Shown: positions 1-7,328 of the stretch, one piece after another
Layout: each line of letters opens with the position of its first letter
Numbering within the stretch: the stretch's first letter is position 1
Assembly: GCA_003136675.1 (NCBI GenBank)
Contig: PLFE01000114.1
Coordinates: 11,622-45,829, forward strand
Source: Bryobacterales bacterium
GTDB lineage: Bacteria; Acidobacteriota; Terriglobia; Bryobacterales; Bryobacteraceae
Direction of reading: 5' to 3'
Length of the DNA: 34,208 bases
The notes under the pieces: model-generated
Databases searched by the model: none
What the model saw: only the letters and a program-made list of their open reading frames with translations
Told to the model about the DNA's origin: nothing
Made by a program: the position numbers and the translations under genes

Positions 1-636
1 GAGCACGCTCTCGAACACGCACGCTCCGTTCTCGAGATCGAATCGGGGTCGGCCACCGACAACCCTCTCGTGTTTTGCGACGGGGAAACCGAGATCTTGT
101 CCGGCGGCAACTTTCACGCCGCGCCGCTGGGATTAGTCCTCGACTACGCCGCCATCGCGCTCACAGACCTCGGCAGCGTCAGCGAGCGCCGCATCGATCG
201 CCTCATCAATCCCGATCTCAACGAGAGTCTCCCCGCCTTCCTCACCCCGCATCCCGGCGTTTCCTCCGGTTTCATGATCGCTCATGTGGCCGCCGTAAGT
301 CTGCTCTCGGAATGCAAGGTACTGTCGCACCCTTCGAGCGTCGACAACCTGCCTACTTCCGGCGGCAAGGAAGACCACGTCTCCATGGGCATGACCGCGG
401 CTCTCAAATTCCGCTCCATCGTCACGAACATGGAAAACGTCATCGCCGTAGAACTGCTGTGCGCCGCGCAGGGCATCGAATTCCGCCGTCCTCTCCGCGC
501 CGGCGAGGGCGTGGAACAGGCTCACTCCATCGTCCGGGAGATGGTTCCGAAACTCGGCGAAGACCGCGCCCTCGCGCCCGACATCGCCGCCATCGCCGCG
601 GCCATCCGCGTGGGCCGTTTCGATACCGTGAGTTGA
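1..636 (+). CDS. hutH: Histidine ammonia-lyase, C-terminal part (5' truncated by window)
   Basis: The frame is open from base 1 and shows the last 211 residues of an aromatic amino acid lyase. Family enzymes are about 500 residues and deaminate L-histidine to urocanate, the first step of histidine breakdown in the cytoplasm. Visible signatures are SATDNPLVF near the start, GNFHAAPLG, the ERRIDRL helix, SGFMIAH, and PTSGGKEDHVSMG, which matches the PTSANQEDHVSMG stretch of HAL enzymes near the active site. The Ala-Ser-Gly triad that forms the MIO cofactor lies upstream, outside the window. The GGK in place of ANQ is a variation, so a related ammonia-lyase or aminomutase cannot be excluded. The stop codon lies inside a short direct repeat shared with the intergenic gap. 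Confidence 0.85.
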   Translation, partial: EHALEHARSVLEIESGSATDNPLVFCDGETEILSGGNFHAAPLGLVLDYAAIALTDLGSVSERRIDRLINPDLNESLPAFLTPHPGVSSGFMIAHVAAVSLLSECKVLSHPSSVDNLPTSGGKEDHVSMGMTAALKFRSIVTNMENVIAVELLCAAQGIEFRRPLRAGEGVEQAHSIVREMVPKLGEDRALAPDIAAIAAAIRVGRFDTVS

Positions 637-658
637 TACAAAGACGAGTTGATACAAA
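630..658. repeat. Short direct repeat spanning the hutH stop
   Basis: The 13-mer GAGTTGATACAAA occurs at 630-642 and again at 646-658, a 16-bp period. The first copy contains the TGA stop of the lyase gene and the second copy runs up to the AAGAAGG in front of the next gene. It looks like a local duplication that lengthened the intergenic gap. Confidence 0.8.
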
Positions 659-664
659 AGAAGG

Positions 665-1618
665 ATGCAAACGCGAGCACTCGGGAATAGCGACCTCCTG
701 ATTACGCCCATCGGCGTCGGTGCCTGGGCCATGGGCGGCGGAGGCTGGGCTTTCGCCTGGGGATCTCAGGACGACACTGATTCCATCGCCGCTATCGAGG
801 CGGCCGTGGACAAAGGCGTGAACTGGGTAGACACCGCCGCCGTTTATGGACTCGGCCACTCGGAAGAAATCGTCGGCCAGGCGTTGAAGTCTCTGCCAAA
901 CAAACCTTACGTGTTCACCAAGTGCGAACGCGTCTGGGGCGAAGATCGCCAAATCGCCAAGAGCCTGAAGCGCGATTCCATCCATCGCGAATGCGACGCC
1001 AGCCTGCGCCGTCTCGATGTAGACGTGATCGATCTCTACCAGATCCACTGGCCGGAGCCGGATGAGGACGTCGAAGAAGGCTGGACCGCCATGGCGGAAC
1101 TGAAGGCCGCGGGAAAAGTCCGCCACATCGGCGTTTCCAACTTCAACGTCGCGCAGATGGAACGCGCCCTGAAGATTGCGCCCATCACTTCCCTGCAGCC
1201 TCCCTATTCGATGCTGGTGCGCGGCGTGGAAGACGAAATCCTGCCGTTTTGCCTGACTCACAACGTCGGCGTCATCTCCTACTCTCCCATGCGCAACGGA
1301 CTGCTTTCCGGCGGCATGACGAAGGAGCGCGTCGAGCTATTCCCCGAAGACGATTTCCGCCGCCGGCTGCCGGACTTTCAGGAGCCCAAGCTCTCGAAGA
1401 ATCTGAAGCTGGCTGAGAAGCTGAGAGCCATCGGCGCGAAACACGGCCGCAAGCCGGGTGAGGTCGCCATCGCGTGGGCTCTCGCGAACCCCGCGGTAAC
1501 CGGCGCCATCGTCGGAATGCGTGCTGCCAGTCAGGTAGATGGCGTCGTCGGCGCTGCCGAATTCCGCCTTAGCGCGGAGGAACTGAGCGAGATTGAGGCG
1601 GCTCTTTCAAGCGAGTAA
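665..1618 (+). CDS. Aldo/keto reductase
   Basis: This 317-residue protein is a full-length member of the aldo/keto reductase superfamily, which reduces carbonyls with NADPH in an (alpha/beta)8 barrel. The catalytic tetrad is visible: Asp and Tyr in WVDTAAVYG (about 56-64), Lys in VFTKCE (about 89) and His in LYQIHWPEP (about 127). GVSNFN follows at about 158. The C-terminal WALANPAVTGAIVGMR segment is typical of NADP-binding AKRs of the YajO/PdxI-like branch. The purine-rich AAGAAGG directly abuts the ATG, so the ribosome-binding site is unusually close. The gene follows the lyase by 28 bp and may be co-transcribed. Its last 50 bp overlap the 3' end of the opposing FG-GAP gene. The substrate is not predictable. 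Confidence 0.9.
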   Translation: MQTRALGNSDLLITPIGVGAWAMGGGGWAFAWGSQDDTDSIAAIEAAVDKGVNWVDTAAVYGLGHSEEIVGQALKSLPNKPYVFTKCERVWGEDRQIAKSLKRDSIHRECDASLRRLDVDVIDLYQIHWPEPDEDVEEGWTAMAELKAAGKVRHIGVSNFNVAQMERALKIAPITSLQPPYSMLVRGVEDEILPFCLTHNVGVISYSPMRNGLLSGGMTKERVELFPEDDFRRRLPDFQEPKLSKNLKLAEKLRAIGAKHGRKPGEVAIAWALANPAVTGAIVGMRAASQVDGVVGAAEFRLSAEELSEIEAALSSE

Positions 1619-3170
1619 CTTGATTCGCAGCCAGCTCAGCGACCACCTGATCCACGCCCGAAGGCCACCGAATCTCCAGCCGGTTCACCTTCTTCGCCTC
1701 ACCCAAGCCAAAGTGCAGCCGTAGATCGCTCTGCGATAAGTAACTGCCGCCGCTGCGCACCTCATCCACCTGCATGTGCCCACCGGCCGTCACCGAAACG
1801 CGCGCCCCAATGGCGCTTCGGTTCGATCGCGTACCCTCCAACTGCACCGTGATCCAATTCCCAGGGGGTGGCGATTGCTTCCACAACGAAGGGGCTTCAT
1901 TCTGGTTATTCACCGCAATCTCCACGGCACCCTCGTTATCGATATCCCCCAGCGCCAAGCCCCGCGCCGCATGCAGTTCCGCCACCGCCGGACCCCCATC
2001 CAGCGAAACATCCGCATACTTCCCGGCGCCGTCACTCCTGTAAAGAATCGCCCTCTCTCGAAAATGCAAGTCCGTTTTCAGCCGTTCCACTTCCGGAAAC
2101 ACATGGCCATTCACCAGCACCAGATCCTTCCAGCCGTCGTTATCGAAATCGAGAAAGCCGCATCCCCATCCCACGTAGCGCGTGTTATTCCCTAACCCGG
2201 CTGCGCGCGTCACATCTTCAAACTCGCCCCGGCCGCGGTTGCGGTAAAGCGTCTCCCGCTCATCTGAAAAATTGGATCGAAACATCTCCCCGCCGGCCGC
2301 CACCACCCCCATTCCAGACAGAGCGCGCCCGTTCTCATCGAATGCGACGCCGCGCAGCAGCGCTTCATCCTCGAACGTGCCATCGTGCTTGTTGATATAG
2401 AGAATGGACGGCGTCTGGTCGCACGCCACATAAATATCCGGCCAGCCATCAGCGTTGAAGTCACCCACCAGCACGCCTAAACCATAATTGCCGTTGGGCG
2501 CGGCAATTCCCGACTCCTTCGAAACATCCCGAAAGTGGCCGCCTTCGTTGTGATAAAGAATGTTGCGATCAAACGGCAACCCGCGCGGGCCGCAAGCCAC
2601 CGCCAGCCCGCGATAAAAGCAGTACGGGTTCTCGCCCGGTTTCGGCGTCGAATGCGGATCGAACTTCAAGTAGTTCGCCACAAACAGATCCAGCTTTCCA
2701 TCCCGGTCGTAATCCAGAAACGCGCAGCCGGTGTTGTAGCGCGTGCGGTCCTCGTCGAGGCCCGCCGCCCTGGTCACGTCCTCGAACCGCCTGCCATCCC
2801 GGTTGCGATAGAGAATGTTGCGCCCCCAATACGTGACGAACAGATCTGTGAACCCGTCGTTGTCGTAATCGCCCGCGCAGACGCCTTGCGCCCACTGGTC
2901 TGTCCGCTGGTTGAGTCCCAGCTTTTCCGTCACATCTTCAAAACGGTCATGCCCGAGGTTGTGGTACATGCGGCTCATCCCCCCGGGGCCGGACAGGACG
3001 AACAGATCCAGCAGTCCATCGTTGTCGTAGTCGATCAGCGCGATTCCGCTGCCCGTCGTCTCGACGATGAATTGTTTATTGGTGTCGCCGCCGTTTGGAA
3101 ACTTAGCCGTCAAGCCCGCTTGCGCGGCAATGTTTCGGAAATCCGGCCGGAAGCCCGCGCCGCATAGCAA
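1569..3170 (-). CDS. Secreted FG-GAP repeat protein with ASPIC/UnbV domain (CRTAC1 family)
   Basis: This is a 533-residue beta-propeller protein with at least six calcium-type loops: DYDNDGLLD, DYDNDGFTD, DYDRDGKLD, DFNADGWPD, DFDNDGWKD and DIDNEGAVE. An ASPIC/UnbV domain follows at about 435-520, containing ARVSVTAGG, SGGSYLSQSDLRLHFGLG and IRWPSG. Such proteins are exported and often sit beside TPR proteins, as here; their role is not established. The start is uncertain. The TTG at 3170 gives almost no leader, but the frame stays open upstream and encodes LLSRPLVAIACAAL, a plausible signal peptide with no ATG, GTG or TTG. The true start may be a rare codon (CTG at 3209) overlapping the end of the preceding TPR gene. 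The 3' end overlaps the convergent aldo/keto reductase gene by 50 bp. Confidence 0.88.
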   Translation of the reverse strand: MLCGAGFRPDFRNIAAQAGLTAKFPNGGDTNKQFIVETTGSGIALIDYDNDGLLDLFVLSGPGGMSRMYHNLGHDRFEDVTEKLGLNQRTDQWAQGVCAGDYDNDGFTDLFVTYWGRNILYRNRDGRRFEDVTRAAGLDEDRTRYNTGCAFLDYDRDGKLDLFVANYLKFDPHSTPKPGENPYCFYRGLAVACGPRGLPFDRNILYHNEGGHFRDVSKESGIAAPNGNYGLGVLVGDFNADGWPDIYVACDQTPSILYINKHDGTFEDEALLRGVAFDENGRALSGMGVVAAGGEMFRSNFSDERETLYRNRGRGEFEDVTRAAGLGNNTRYVGWGCGFLDFDNDGWKDLVLVNGHVFPEVERLKTDLHFRERAILYRSDGAGKYADVSLDGGPAVAELHAARGLALGDIDNEGAVEIAVNNQNEAPSLWKQSPPPGNWITVQLEGTRSNRSAIGARVSVTAGGHMQVDEVRSGGSYLSQSDLRLHFGLGEAKKVNRLEIRWPSGVDQVVAELAANQVTRLKEPPQSRSVPPR

Positions 3171-3198
3171 AGCCGCGCACGCGATCGCGACTAAGGGC

Positions 3199-4197
3199 CT
3201 ACTGAGCAGGCGCCTTCTCCCCGATCTTCCTGAGAAACTCAGTGAACTCCCCCTCGGGAGGCTTCTGCAGTTGATCCAGAATTTTCTTCTGCGCCAACGC
3301 GTCTGCGCCGCGGCCCAGGTCTCGATAGGCCAGCATCAGGTTGTAGTGCGCCGCTTCGTTTTCCGGCTGCAGTGCAATGGCCTTTTCGAATAACTGCGCT
3401 GCTTCGTTGTAGTGCTTGTCGCCGGCGCGCGAACGGCCCACCGCAATCATTGCCTCGGCGAAATCGGGCTTCAACAACAGCGCCTCTTCAAACCACTTCC
3501 TCGCTTCATCGGGCTTCTGCTGCGCGGCCAAAATCTGCGCCACCTGATACGTCGCCACCGCATCGCTCGGGTTCAACTTCAGCTCCGCCTCGAACTGCGC
3601 ACGCGCCCTGTCCAGATTCTCCGGGCTGGGACTCGCCAGCAGCAGACAGCGTCCCAGACGATAATGCAGGTTCAGCGCCTCCGGAGCTTTCTCGATGGCC
3701 TTCTGATATTGCGCCGCGGCTTCCGCATACTTGCCTTCGCTCTCGAAGACTTCCGCCGAAATCTGATTGACGCGAAACGAAGCGGGGGCTTTTTGATACA
3801 AACCCAGAACGGCTGCGTCCCAGGCTTTTCTGTGCAGTTTCGCGCTCTCGTAAAGGGCGTCCGGGTCGGAGGGGAATCGGAGTAAGACCGTGGAGATCAA
3901 ATTCGACGCTTCGCCGACCCGATTCGTCGCCGACAGGCACTCCACAGCCGCGATACCGGCGAGGCGCGCCAGATTTTCATCCGGGACCGTCACGAACTCG
4001 CGGGCGGCATCTTCGCAGTCCTTTTGCGCCGCTTTCGTCATGGCGAGAAAAACCCGGAACGTTGCATCGTCCGGGTGCGCAGCCACGCTCTTCTCAAGGT
4101 CCGTTCTCGCGTCCTGGTACCGTGCTTCGCGAAAGGCGTCGATTCCCTTCGTTTGAGCGAGAACGGCAAGCAGAAGCAGAACGCTAATGCCCGGCAT
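3199..4197 (-). CDS. Secreted tetratricopeptide repeat protein
   Basis: This 332-residue protein begins with a signal peptide (MPGISVLLLLAVLAQ). The rest is helical repeats with TPR spacing, for example YQDARTDLEKSVAAHPDDATF near the start, YAEAAAQYQKAIEKAPEALNLHYRLGR in the middle and YNEAAQLFEKAIALQPENEAAHYNL near the end. TPRs are protein-protein interaction scaffolds, and here the protein would act in the periplasm. The ATG at 4197 lies inside the end of the upstream 77-aa gene (14-bp overlap), and the stop is 29 bp before the annotated start of the FG-GAP gene, so the four genes form one unit. No enzymatic domain is seen. Confidence 0.88.
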   Translation of the reverse strand: MPGISVLLLLAVLAQTKGIDAFREARYQDARTDLEKSVAAHPDDATFRVFLAMTKAAQKDCEDAAREFVTVPDENLARLAGIAAVECLSATNRVGEASNLISTVLLRFPSDPDALYESAKLHRKAWDAAVLGLYQKAPASFRVNQISAEVFESEGKYAEAAAQYQKAIEKAPEALNLHYRLGRCLLLASPSPENLDRARAQFEAELKLNPSDAVATYQVAQILAAQQKPDEARKWFEEALLLKPDFAEAMIAVGRSRAGDKHYNEAAQLFEKAIALQPENEAAHYNLMLAYRDLGRGADALAQKKILDQLQKPPEGEFTEFLRKIGEKAPAQ

Positions 4198-4417
4198 CGT
4201 CCACCATCAGATCCAGGTCACCGAACCGGTGTTTGTTCGATCCCTCCATGTAGCGAAAGGCCAAAACGGGAGGCACCCCAGGCGGCACGCTCTTCGACGC
4301 CCCCGGACCTTCCTGTTCGGCATAGAGCATCGTCACACGGCAGGAATCCGCAGCCCGCTTGACTGCGGCTTGGATGTCACCCGAAGCCGCCAGCAGGAAA
4401 CAAATTAGAAAACTCAT
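4184..4417 (-). CDS. Small secreted protein of unknown function (77 aa)
   Basis: I do not recognise this protein. It starts MSFLICFLLAASGDIQAAVKRAAD, a short signal peptide with probable cleavage after ASG or nearby. About 60 mature residues follow, with one Cys and a Pro-rich middle (SVPPGVPPVLAFRY). It looks real: its ATG overlaps the upstream TPR stop as ATGA, and its own end overlaps the next TPR start by 14 bp, which is typical of translational coupling. It is probably a periplasmic partner of the flanking TPR proteins, but that is inferred from position only. Confidence 0.65.
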   Translation of the reverse strand: MSFLICFLLAASGDIQAAVKRAADSCRVTMLYAEQEGPGASKSVPPGVPPVLAFRYMEGSNKHRFGDLDLMVDDAGH

Positions 4418-5433
4418 CGCACCGGCTCCATTCCCGCAGTCACCTTCTCTTTGGCCGTCAACTCTTCGTGCGTGGCACGTTCCCGAGCGGCGTCTTGCGG
4501 CCTGTTCAACCGATCGTACACCCGCGCCAGGTGATAATGCGTGGCCGCCACCCCGGGATTCAGCTTCGCACTACGCCGCAGTTCCTCCGCAGCCTGCGGG
4601 TAATCGCGCTTGCCTTCCAGCAGGACGCCCAGCTCATAGTGGCTCTCCCAACCCTCACCGTTCAGCGCAATAGACTTTCGCAGCAGCTTGTCTATTTCCG
4701 CGGGTTCTTCGCCGGCGGCGCTCATCGCCTTCGCCTGCAGCAGATACGCCGTGGGGTCTTGCGGATTGGCTTTCTGGAACTCGGCGAACCTGCGCTCCAC
4801 TTCGGGCAAGCGGTCTCCGGCCTGATCCAGCATCTTGCCCAGAAACACATAAGGCTGGGCCACCTCCGGCGCCAGTTCGATGGTCCGCAGAAAGCTGTTC
4901 ACCGCCTCGGGGAACCGCCGCTCCCCGTAATACGCGACGCCCAGGGCCAGTTCGATCTGCGCGCTGCGAGAGAATACTTTGCGCGCGTCTTCAAGAACGT
5001 CCGCCGCCTGGCCGAACTCTTCGTGTCCCAGCAGAGCCTGCGCCAGATCGAAACGGTAGCTCTCTTCGTAGGGACCCAGGCGCACGGCCGCGCGATATTC
5101 GCCGATGGCCTGCGCAAACTCGGCGTTCGCGAGATAAACCTTGCCCAGGTAATTGCGGACCGATGCGGACGTTTCCCAGCCGCTTGCGGCGTGCGCAAGT
5201 TCCACCGCACGGAGCGCCGCCGCTTTGCGCCGCGGCTCATCGTTTTGCATGGCGTAGACTTCCGTGAGCGCCAGCCACACGCGCGGATTCCGGGGCTGCG
5301 CGGTGCGTACGTTCTCAAGGTCGGCACGAGCTTCCTGCAGGTGTCCGGAGGCCATGGCCGCGAGGCCAGCCCGGAACAAGTCCCGCGGAGGTGGATCGGC
5401 GAAGAGCAGCAGAAATGAAATAACGAGGAACAA
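4414..5433 (-). CDS. Secreted tetratricopeptide repeat protein, first gene of the TPR/FG-GAP unit
   Basis: This 339-residue protein has a signal peptide (MFLVISFLLLFADPP) and TPR repeats through most of its length: ASGHLQEARADLENVRTAQPRNPRVWLAL near the start, FAQAIGEYRAAVRLGPYEESYRFDLA, FPEAVNSFLRTIELAPEVAQPYVFLG and YPQAAEELRRSAKLNPGVAATHYHLARVYD near the end. It probably scaffolds a periplasmic complex. The start is a TTG at 5433 with GGTAGG just upstream and no ATG or GTG alternative that keeps the leader. It is the promoter-proximal gene of a four-gene overlapping unit. It resembles the second TPR gene in architecture, and the two may be old paralogues. Confidence 0.87.
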   Translation of the reverse strand: MFLVISFLLLFADPPPRDLFRAGLAAMASGHLQEARADLENVRTAQPRNPRVWLALTEVYAMQNDEPRRKAAALRAVELAHAASGWETSASVRNYLGKVYLANAEFAQAIGEYRAAVRLGPYEESYRFDLAQALLGHEEFGQAADVLEDARKVFSRSAQIELALGVAYYGERRFPEAVNSFLRTIELAPEVAQPYVFLGKMLDQAGDRLPEVERRFAEFQKANPQDPTAYLLQAKAMSAAGEEPAEIDKLLRKSIALNGEGWESHYELGVLLEGKRDYPQAAEELRRSAKLNPGVAATHYHLARVYDRLNRPQDAARERATHEELTAKEKVTAGMEPVR

Positions 5434-5470
5434 AGCCTACCCGACCAATCAGTCTACCTTGGGCAGGGCG

Positions 5471-5510
5471 TTGTGCAGACTTGTGCAGACTTGTGCAGCG
5501 TTGTGCATAA
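5471..5510. repeat. Four tandem 10-bp repeats, TTGTGCANNN
   Basis: Four consecutive decamers share TTGTGCA: TTGTGCAGAC, TTGTGCAGAC, TTGTGCAGCG and TTGTGCATAA. The period is exactly 10 bp, close to one helical turn, so a protein reading TTGTGCA would meet every copy on the same face. The last copy, read on the minus strand, contains TTATGCACA, which fits the general DnaA-box form TTATNCACA. Function is unknown. Confidence 0.85.
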
Positions 5511-5659
5511 GCGCGCGATGCTGGATCGGCCCTTCGGCCGCCGCTTTTTCAAAACAAGCTCGCTCAGATCTTCCTGATTCTGCTGTAGTTCCGGGCCACC
5601 CGGAAGGCGTTGTTGGGGTAGCCCGCAGCCTCGTTTTTTTTATCAGCTTGCGGGCAGCG

Positions 5660-5689
5660 TTGTGCAACTTTGTGCAACTTTGTGGACAG
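5660..5689. repeat. Second array: three 10-bp repeats, TTGTGCAACT type
   Basis: Three consecutive decamers, TTGTGCAACT, TTGTGCAACT and TTGTGGACAG, repeat the motif and the 10-bp period of the array 190 bp to the left. Both arrays are preceded by similar GC-rich bases (GGGCAGGGCG and CGGGCAGCG). The last copy read on the minus strand gives CTGTCCACA, seven of nine bases matching the classical TTATCCACA. Confidence 0.8.
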
Positions 5690-5780
5690 GCGCGCCGGAC
5701 GCTGCAATGCCCCTGCTGGGAACGCGCCAGTCAACACCATCATCTCACCAGCGGATGCCGCTGGCGCGCGCGGATTGGTC

Positions 5781-5801
5781 CTGGGACACCTTCGGTCCCA
5801 G
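5781..5801. repeat. Inverted repeat CTGGGAC/GTCCCAG
   Basis: Two perfect 7-bp arms enclose a 7-nt loop. An alternative fold gives CTGGG/CCCAG plus ACC/GGT closing a TTC loop. There is no T-run after it, so it does not look like a terminator on either strand. Confidence 0.55.
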
Positions 5802-5864
5802 CCGCGGGTGTTCGGGTTCGTGGGAAGCGCCTGAACGAATTCAGCGAGTTACAAGGCACACGCG

Positions 5865-5884
5865 CAAAGATGCCGAGATCTTTG
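5865..5884. repeat. Inverted repeat CAAAGAT/ATCTTTG
   Basis: Two perfect 7-bp arms are separated by 6 nt. The surrounding sequence (AAGGCACACGCGCAAAGAT on the left, ATCTTCGTGGTTT on the right) resembles the widespread CAAAGA/TCTTTG-rich intergenic repeats of many bacteria. A decayed copy of such an element is possible. Confidence 0.55.
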
Positions 5885-5954
5885 ATGCCGTAACGATCTT
5901 CGTGGTTTGATTGTGACCGGTCCCAGCGCGCAAGCTAAACTGTGGATGGTTATC

Positions 5955-6164
5955 ATGAGCGAACCGAATCCGCCCGATTTTCTAACGCTCTATCACCGAG
6001 CCTTCGAGGAGTTCGGGCAGGCTGCGTTGTGGAGCAGTAAACCCGTCCCCGACCCAACGCCCGCCGACGCTTTGGCGATCACCCACAGCTTGAGGGTCGA
6101 AGGCGACCTGCGGGCGCGGCTTCTAGCCGAGCAGATCGAGCAGGCATGTCGTGCCGCTCTCTAG
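5955..6164 (+). CDS. Small conserved-looking hypothetical protein (69 aa)
   Basis: This is a short acidic, helical protein with no family I can name. From the ATG at 5955 it reads MSEPNPPDFLTLYHRAFEEFG, then a Pro-rich linker (KPVPDPTPADALAI) and a basic helix (EGDLRARLLAEQIEQACRAAL). It has no membrane segment or signal peptide. The ATG at 5946 in the same frame is a possible alternative; GGATGG lies 6 nt before the 5955 start. Coding is suggested by the coherent amphipathic composition and its position in front of the NHL gene, but no homology supports it here. Confidence 0.5.
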   Translation: MSEPNPPDFLTLYHRAFEEFGQAALWSSKPVPDPTPADALAITHSLRVEGDLRARLLAEQIEQACRAAL

Positions 6165-6278
6165 CATTCAGAGCGACATTCTCAGACTTCTTGCATCGCA
6201 CGCGCTGCTCAGCTTGACACCTTGTTTCTGCAAGAGACCGGCTACTCCTTGCAATGGCTCCTGCGAGACCCGGTTATT

Positions 6279-6284
6279 TATACT
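6279..6284 (+). promoter_or_regulatory. Candidate -10 element of the NHL gene
   Basis: TATACT lies 16 bp before the ATG of the NHL gene, in a locally AT-rich stretch (TTATTTATACTTTGATAG). No good -35 hexamer is spaced 16-18 bp upstream. If this is used, the leader RNA would be only about 10 nt, and no Shine-Dalgarno sequence is visible, so the mRNA may be nearly leaderless. Confidence 0.35.
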
Positions 6285-6300
6285 TTGATAGCATCTCCTC

Positions 6301-7323
6301 ATGCAACGCCGCACATTCCTCACCGGCCTCGCCGCCCCTTTAATCCTGGGCGCGCAGAACAAATCCGGTTCTAATAAACCAATCCTCGGTTCCGCCGCCC
6401 ACACTTACGAAGTCACGCACGATTGGGGCGCGGTCCCCGCGAACATCAAGTACGGCAACACGCATGGCGTCTGCGTCGATTCCCAAGGCCGCGTCTATAT
6501 CCACCACACCGTCAACGACGCGAGCGAGTCGCATGACACGATGGTGGTCTTCGACAGCAACGGCCGCTTCATCAAGAGCTGGGGAGCGGCGTTTCGCGGC
6601 GGTGCCCACGGGTTGCATATCCGCAAGGAAGGCAGTCAGGAATTTCTTTACCTTTGCGACACCAAGCGCGCCGTGGTCGTGAAATCCACGCTCGATGGCG
6701 AAGAGGTTTTCATGCTCGGCTATCCTTCCATGGCCGAGCCCTACAGCCACGGATATATCAAGTACTCGCCCACCAACGTCGCGATCGCGCCTAACGGGGA
6801 TCTCTACGTCGGCGACGGTTACGGCTCCAGCTACATCAACCAATACAACGCGAAGGGCGATTACATCCGCACCTTTGGCGGCAAAGGGACAGGCCCCGGC
6901 CAACTGGATTGCCCGCACGGCCTGGTGGTCGACACGCGTCATGATCCGCACACCGTGCCGCCCGTCCTTCTGGTGGCCGATCGCGGGAATCACCGCATCC
7001 AGCGCTTCACGCTCGATGGCAAGCATATCGACTTCGTCGCCGGCACCAACCTGCCCTGCCACTTCAACTTCTACAAGAACGGCGATGCGGTGGTTCCGGA
7101 TCTGGGCGCGCGCGTGACGCTGCTCGACAGGGACAACAACGTCATCGAAAACCTGGGGGACGATTCGCAATCCAAGTGGGGCGATACTCGCAAGCTCTCC
7201 CGCGACCAATTCACGCCCGGCAAGTTCGTCTGCCCGCACGGGGCATGCTTTGACCACGAAGGCAACATTTTCGTCGTCGAGTGGGTGGAAGTGGGACGCG
7301 TCAGCAAGCTCCGTCGCGTCTAA
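6301..7323 (+). CDS. Tat-exported NHL-repeat beta-propeller protein
   Basis: This is a 340-residue exported protein. The N-terminus MQRRTFLTGLAAPLILGA carries a twin-arginine motif (RRTFL). NHL-type propeller blades follow: NTHGVCVDSQGRVYIHH (about 51-67), GGAHGLHIRKEG, SPTNVAIAPNGDLYVGDGYG (about 156-175), LDCPHGLVVDT, LLVADRGNHRIQRFTLDGK (about 224-242) and VCPHGACFDHEGNIFVVEW near the end. The paired GxHG/xPHG histidines resemble the lyase domain of peptidylglycine amidating enzymes, where such residues bind metal, but no function can be assigned from that. It is the first of two genes with a 5-bp gap, with a secreted helical protein next. Confidence 0.88.
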   Translation: MQRRTFLTGLAAPLILGAQNKSGSNKPILGSAAHTYEVTHDWGAVPANIKYGNTHGVCVDSQGRVYIHHTVNDASESHDTMVVFDSNGRFIKSWGAAFRGGAHGLHIRKEGSQEFLYLCDTKRAVVVKSTLDGEEVFMLGYPSMAEPYSHGYIKYSPTNVAIAPNGDLYVGDGYGSSYINQYNAKGDYIRTFGGKGTGPGQLDCPHGLVVDTRHDPHTVPPVLLVADRGNHRIQRFTLDGKHIDFVAGTNLPCHFNFYKNGDAVVPDLGARVTLLDRDNNVIENLGDDSQSKWGDTRKLSRDQFTPGKFVCPHGACFDHEGNIFVVEWVEVGRVSKLRRV

Positions 7324-7328
7324 CCGTC

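Larger units (their letters stand above)
5434..5954. other. Non-coding region with repeats and hairpins
   Basis: There is no convincing gene in this roughly 520-bp gap between the divergent TPR unit and the next plus-strand gene. Open frames exist but lack family signatures, sensible starts or a believable composition. It contains two decamer-repeat arrays (5471-5510 and 5660-5689), small hairpins at 5591-5603 (CCGGG/CCCGG), 5781-5801 and 5865-5884, and a run of eight T at 5634-5641 inside a loose GCCCGCA/TGCGGGC pair (5621-5655). The promoter of the TPR unit should lie near its left edge, but I cannot place it firmly. Confidence 0.6.

Noticed and set aside
133..732. 199-residue open frame on the minus strand across the lyase end
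   Set aside because: Antisense to conserved lyase residues and spans the duplicated gap; no domain or ribosome-binding site.
5621..5655. Intrinsic terminator from GCCCGCA/TGCGGGC with an internal T-run
   Set aside because: The T-run is inside a 21-nt loop rather than after the stem, and no gene ends there.
5471..5689. CRISPR-like array from the TTGTGCA repeats
   Set aside because: The repeats are 10 bp with only 3 bp between heptamers, no spacers, and no cas genes nearby.
5662..5910. Possible 82-residue coding frame in the gap before 5955
   Set aside because: It runs through the repeat array and hairpins, has no ribosome-binding site and a haphazard composition with no domain.
5471..5949. 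Chromosomal origin of replication from DnaA-box-like 9-mers
   Set aside because: Only one match fits TTATNCACA fully, there is no AT-rich unwinding stretch, and no dnaA, dnaN or gidA-type genes are near.
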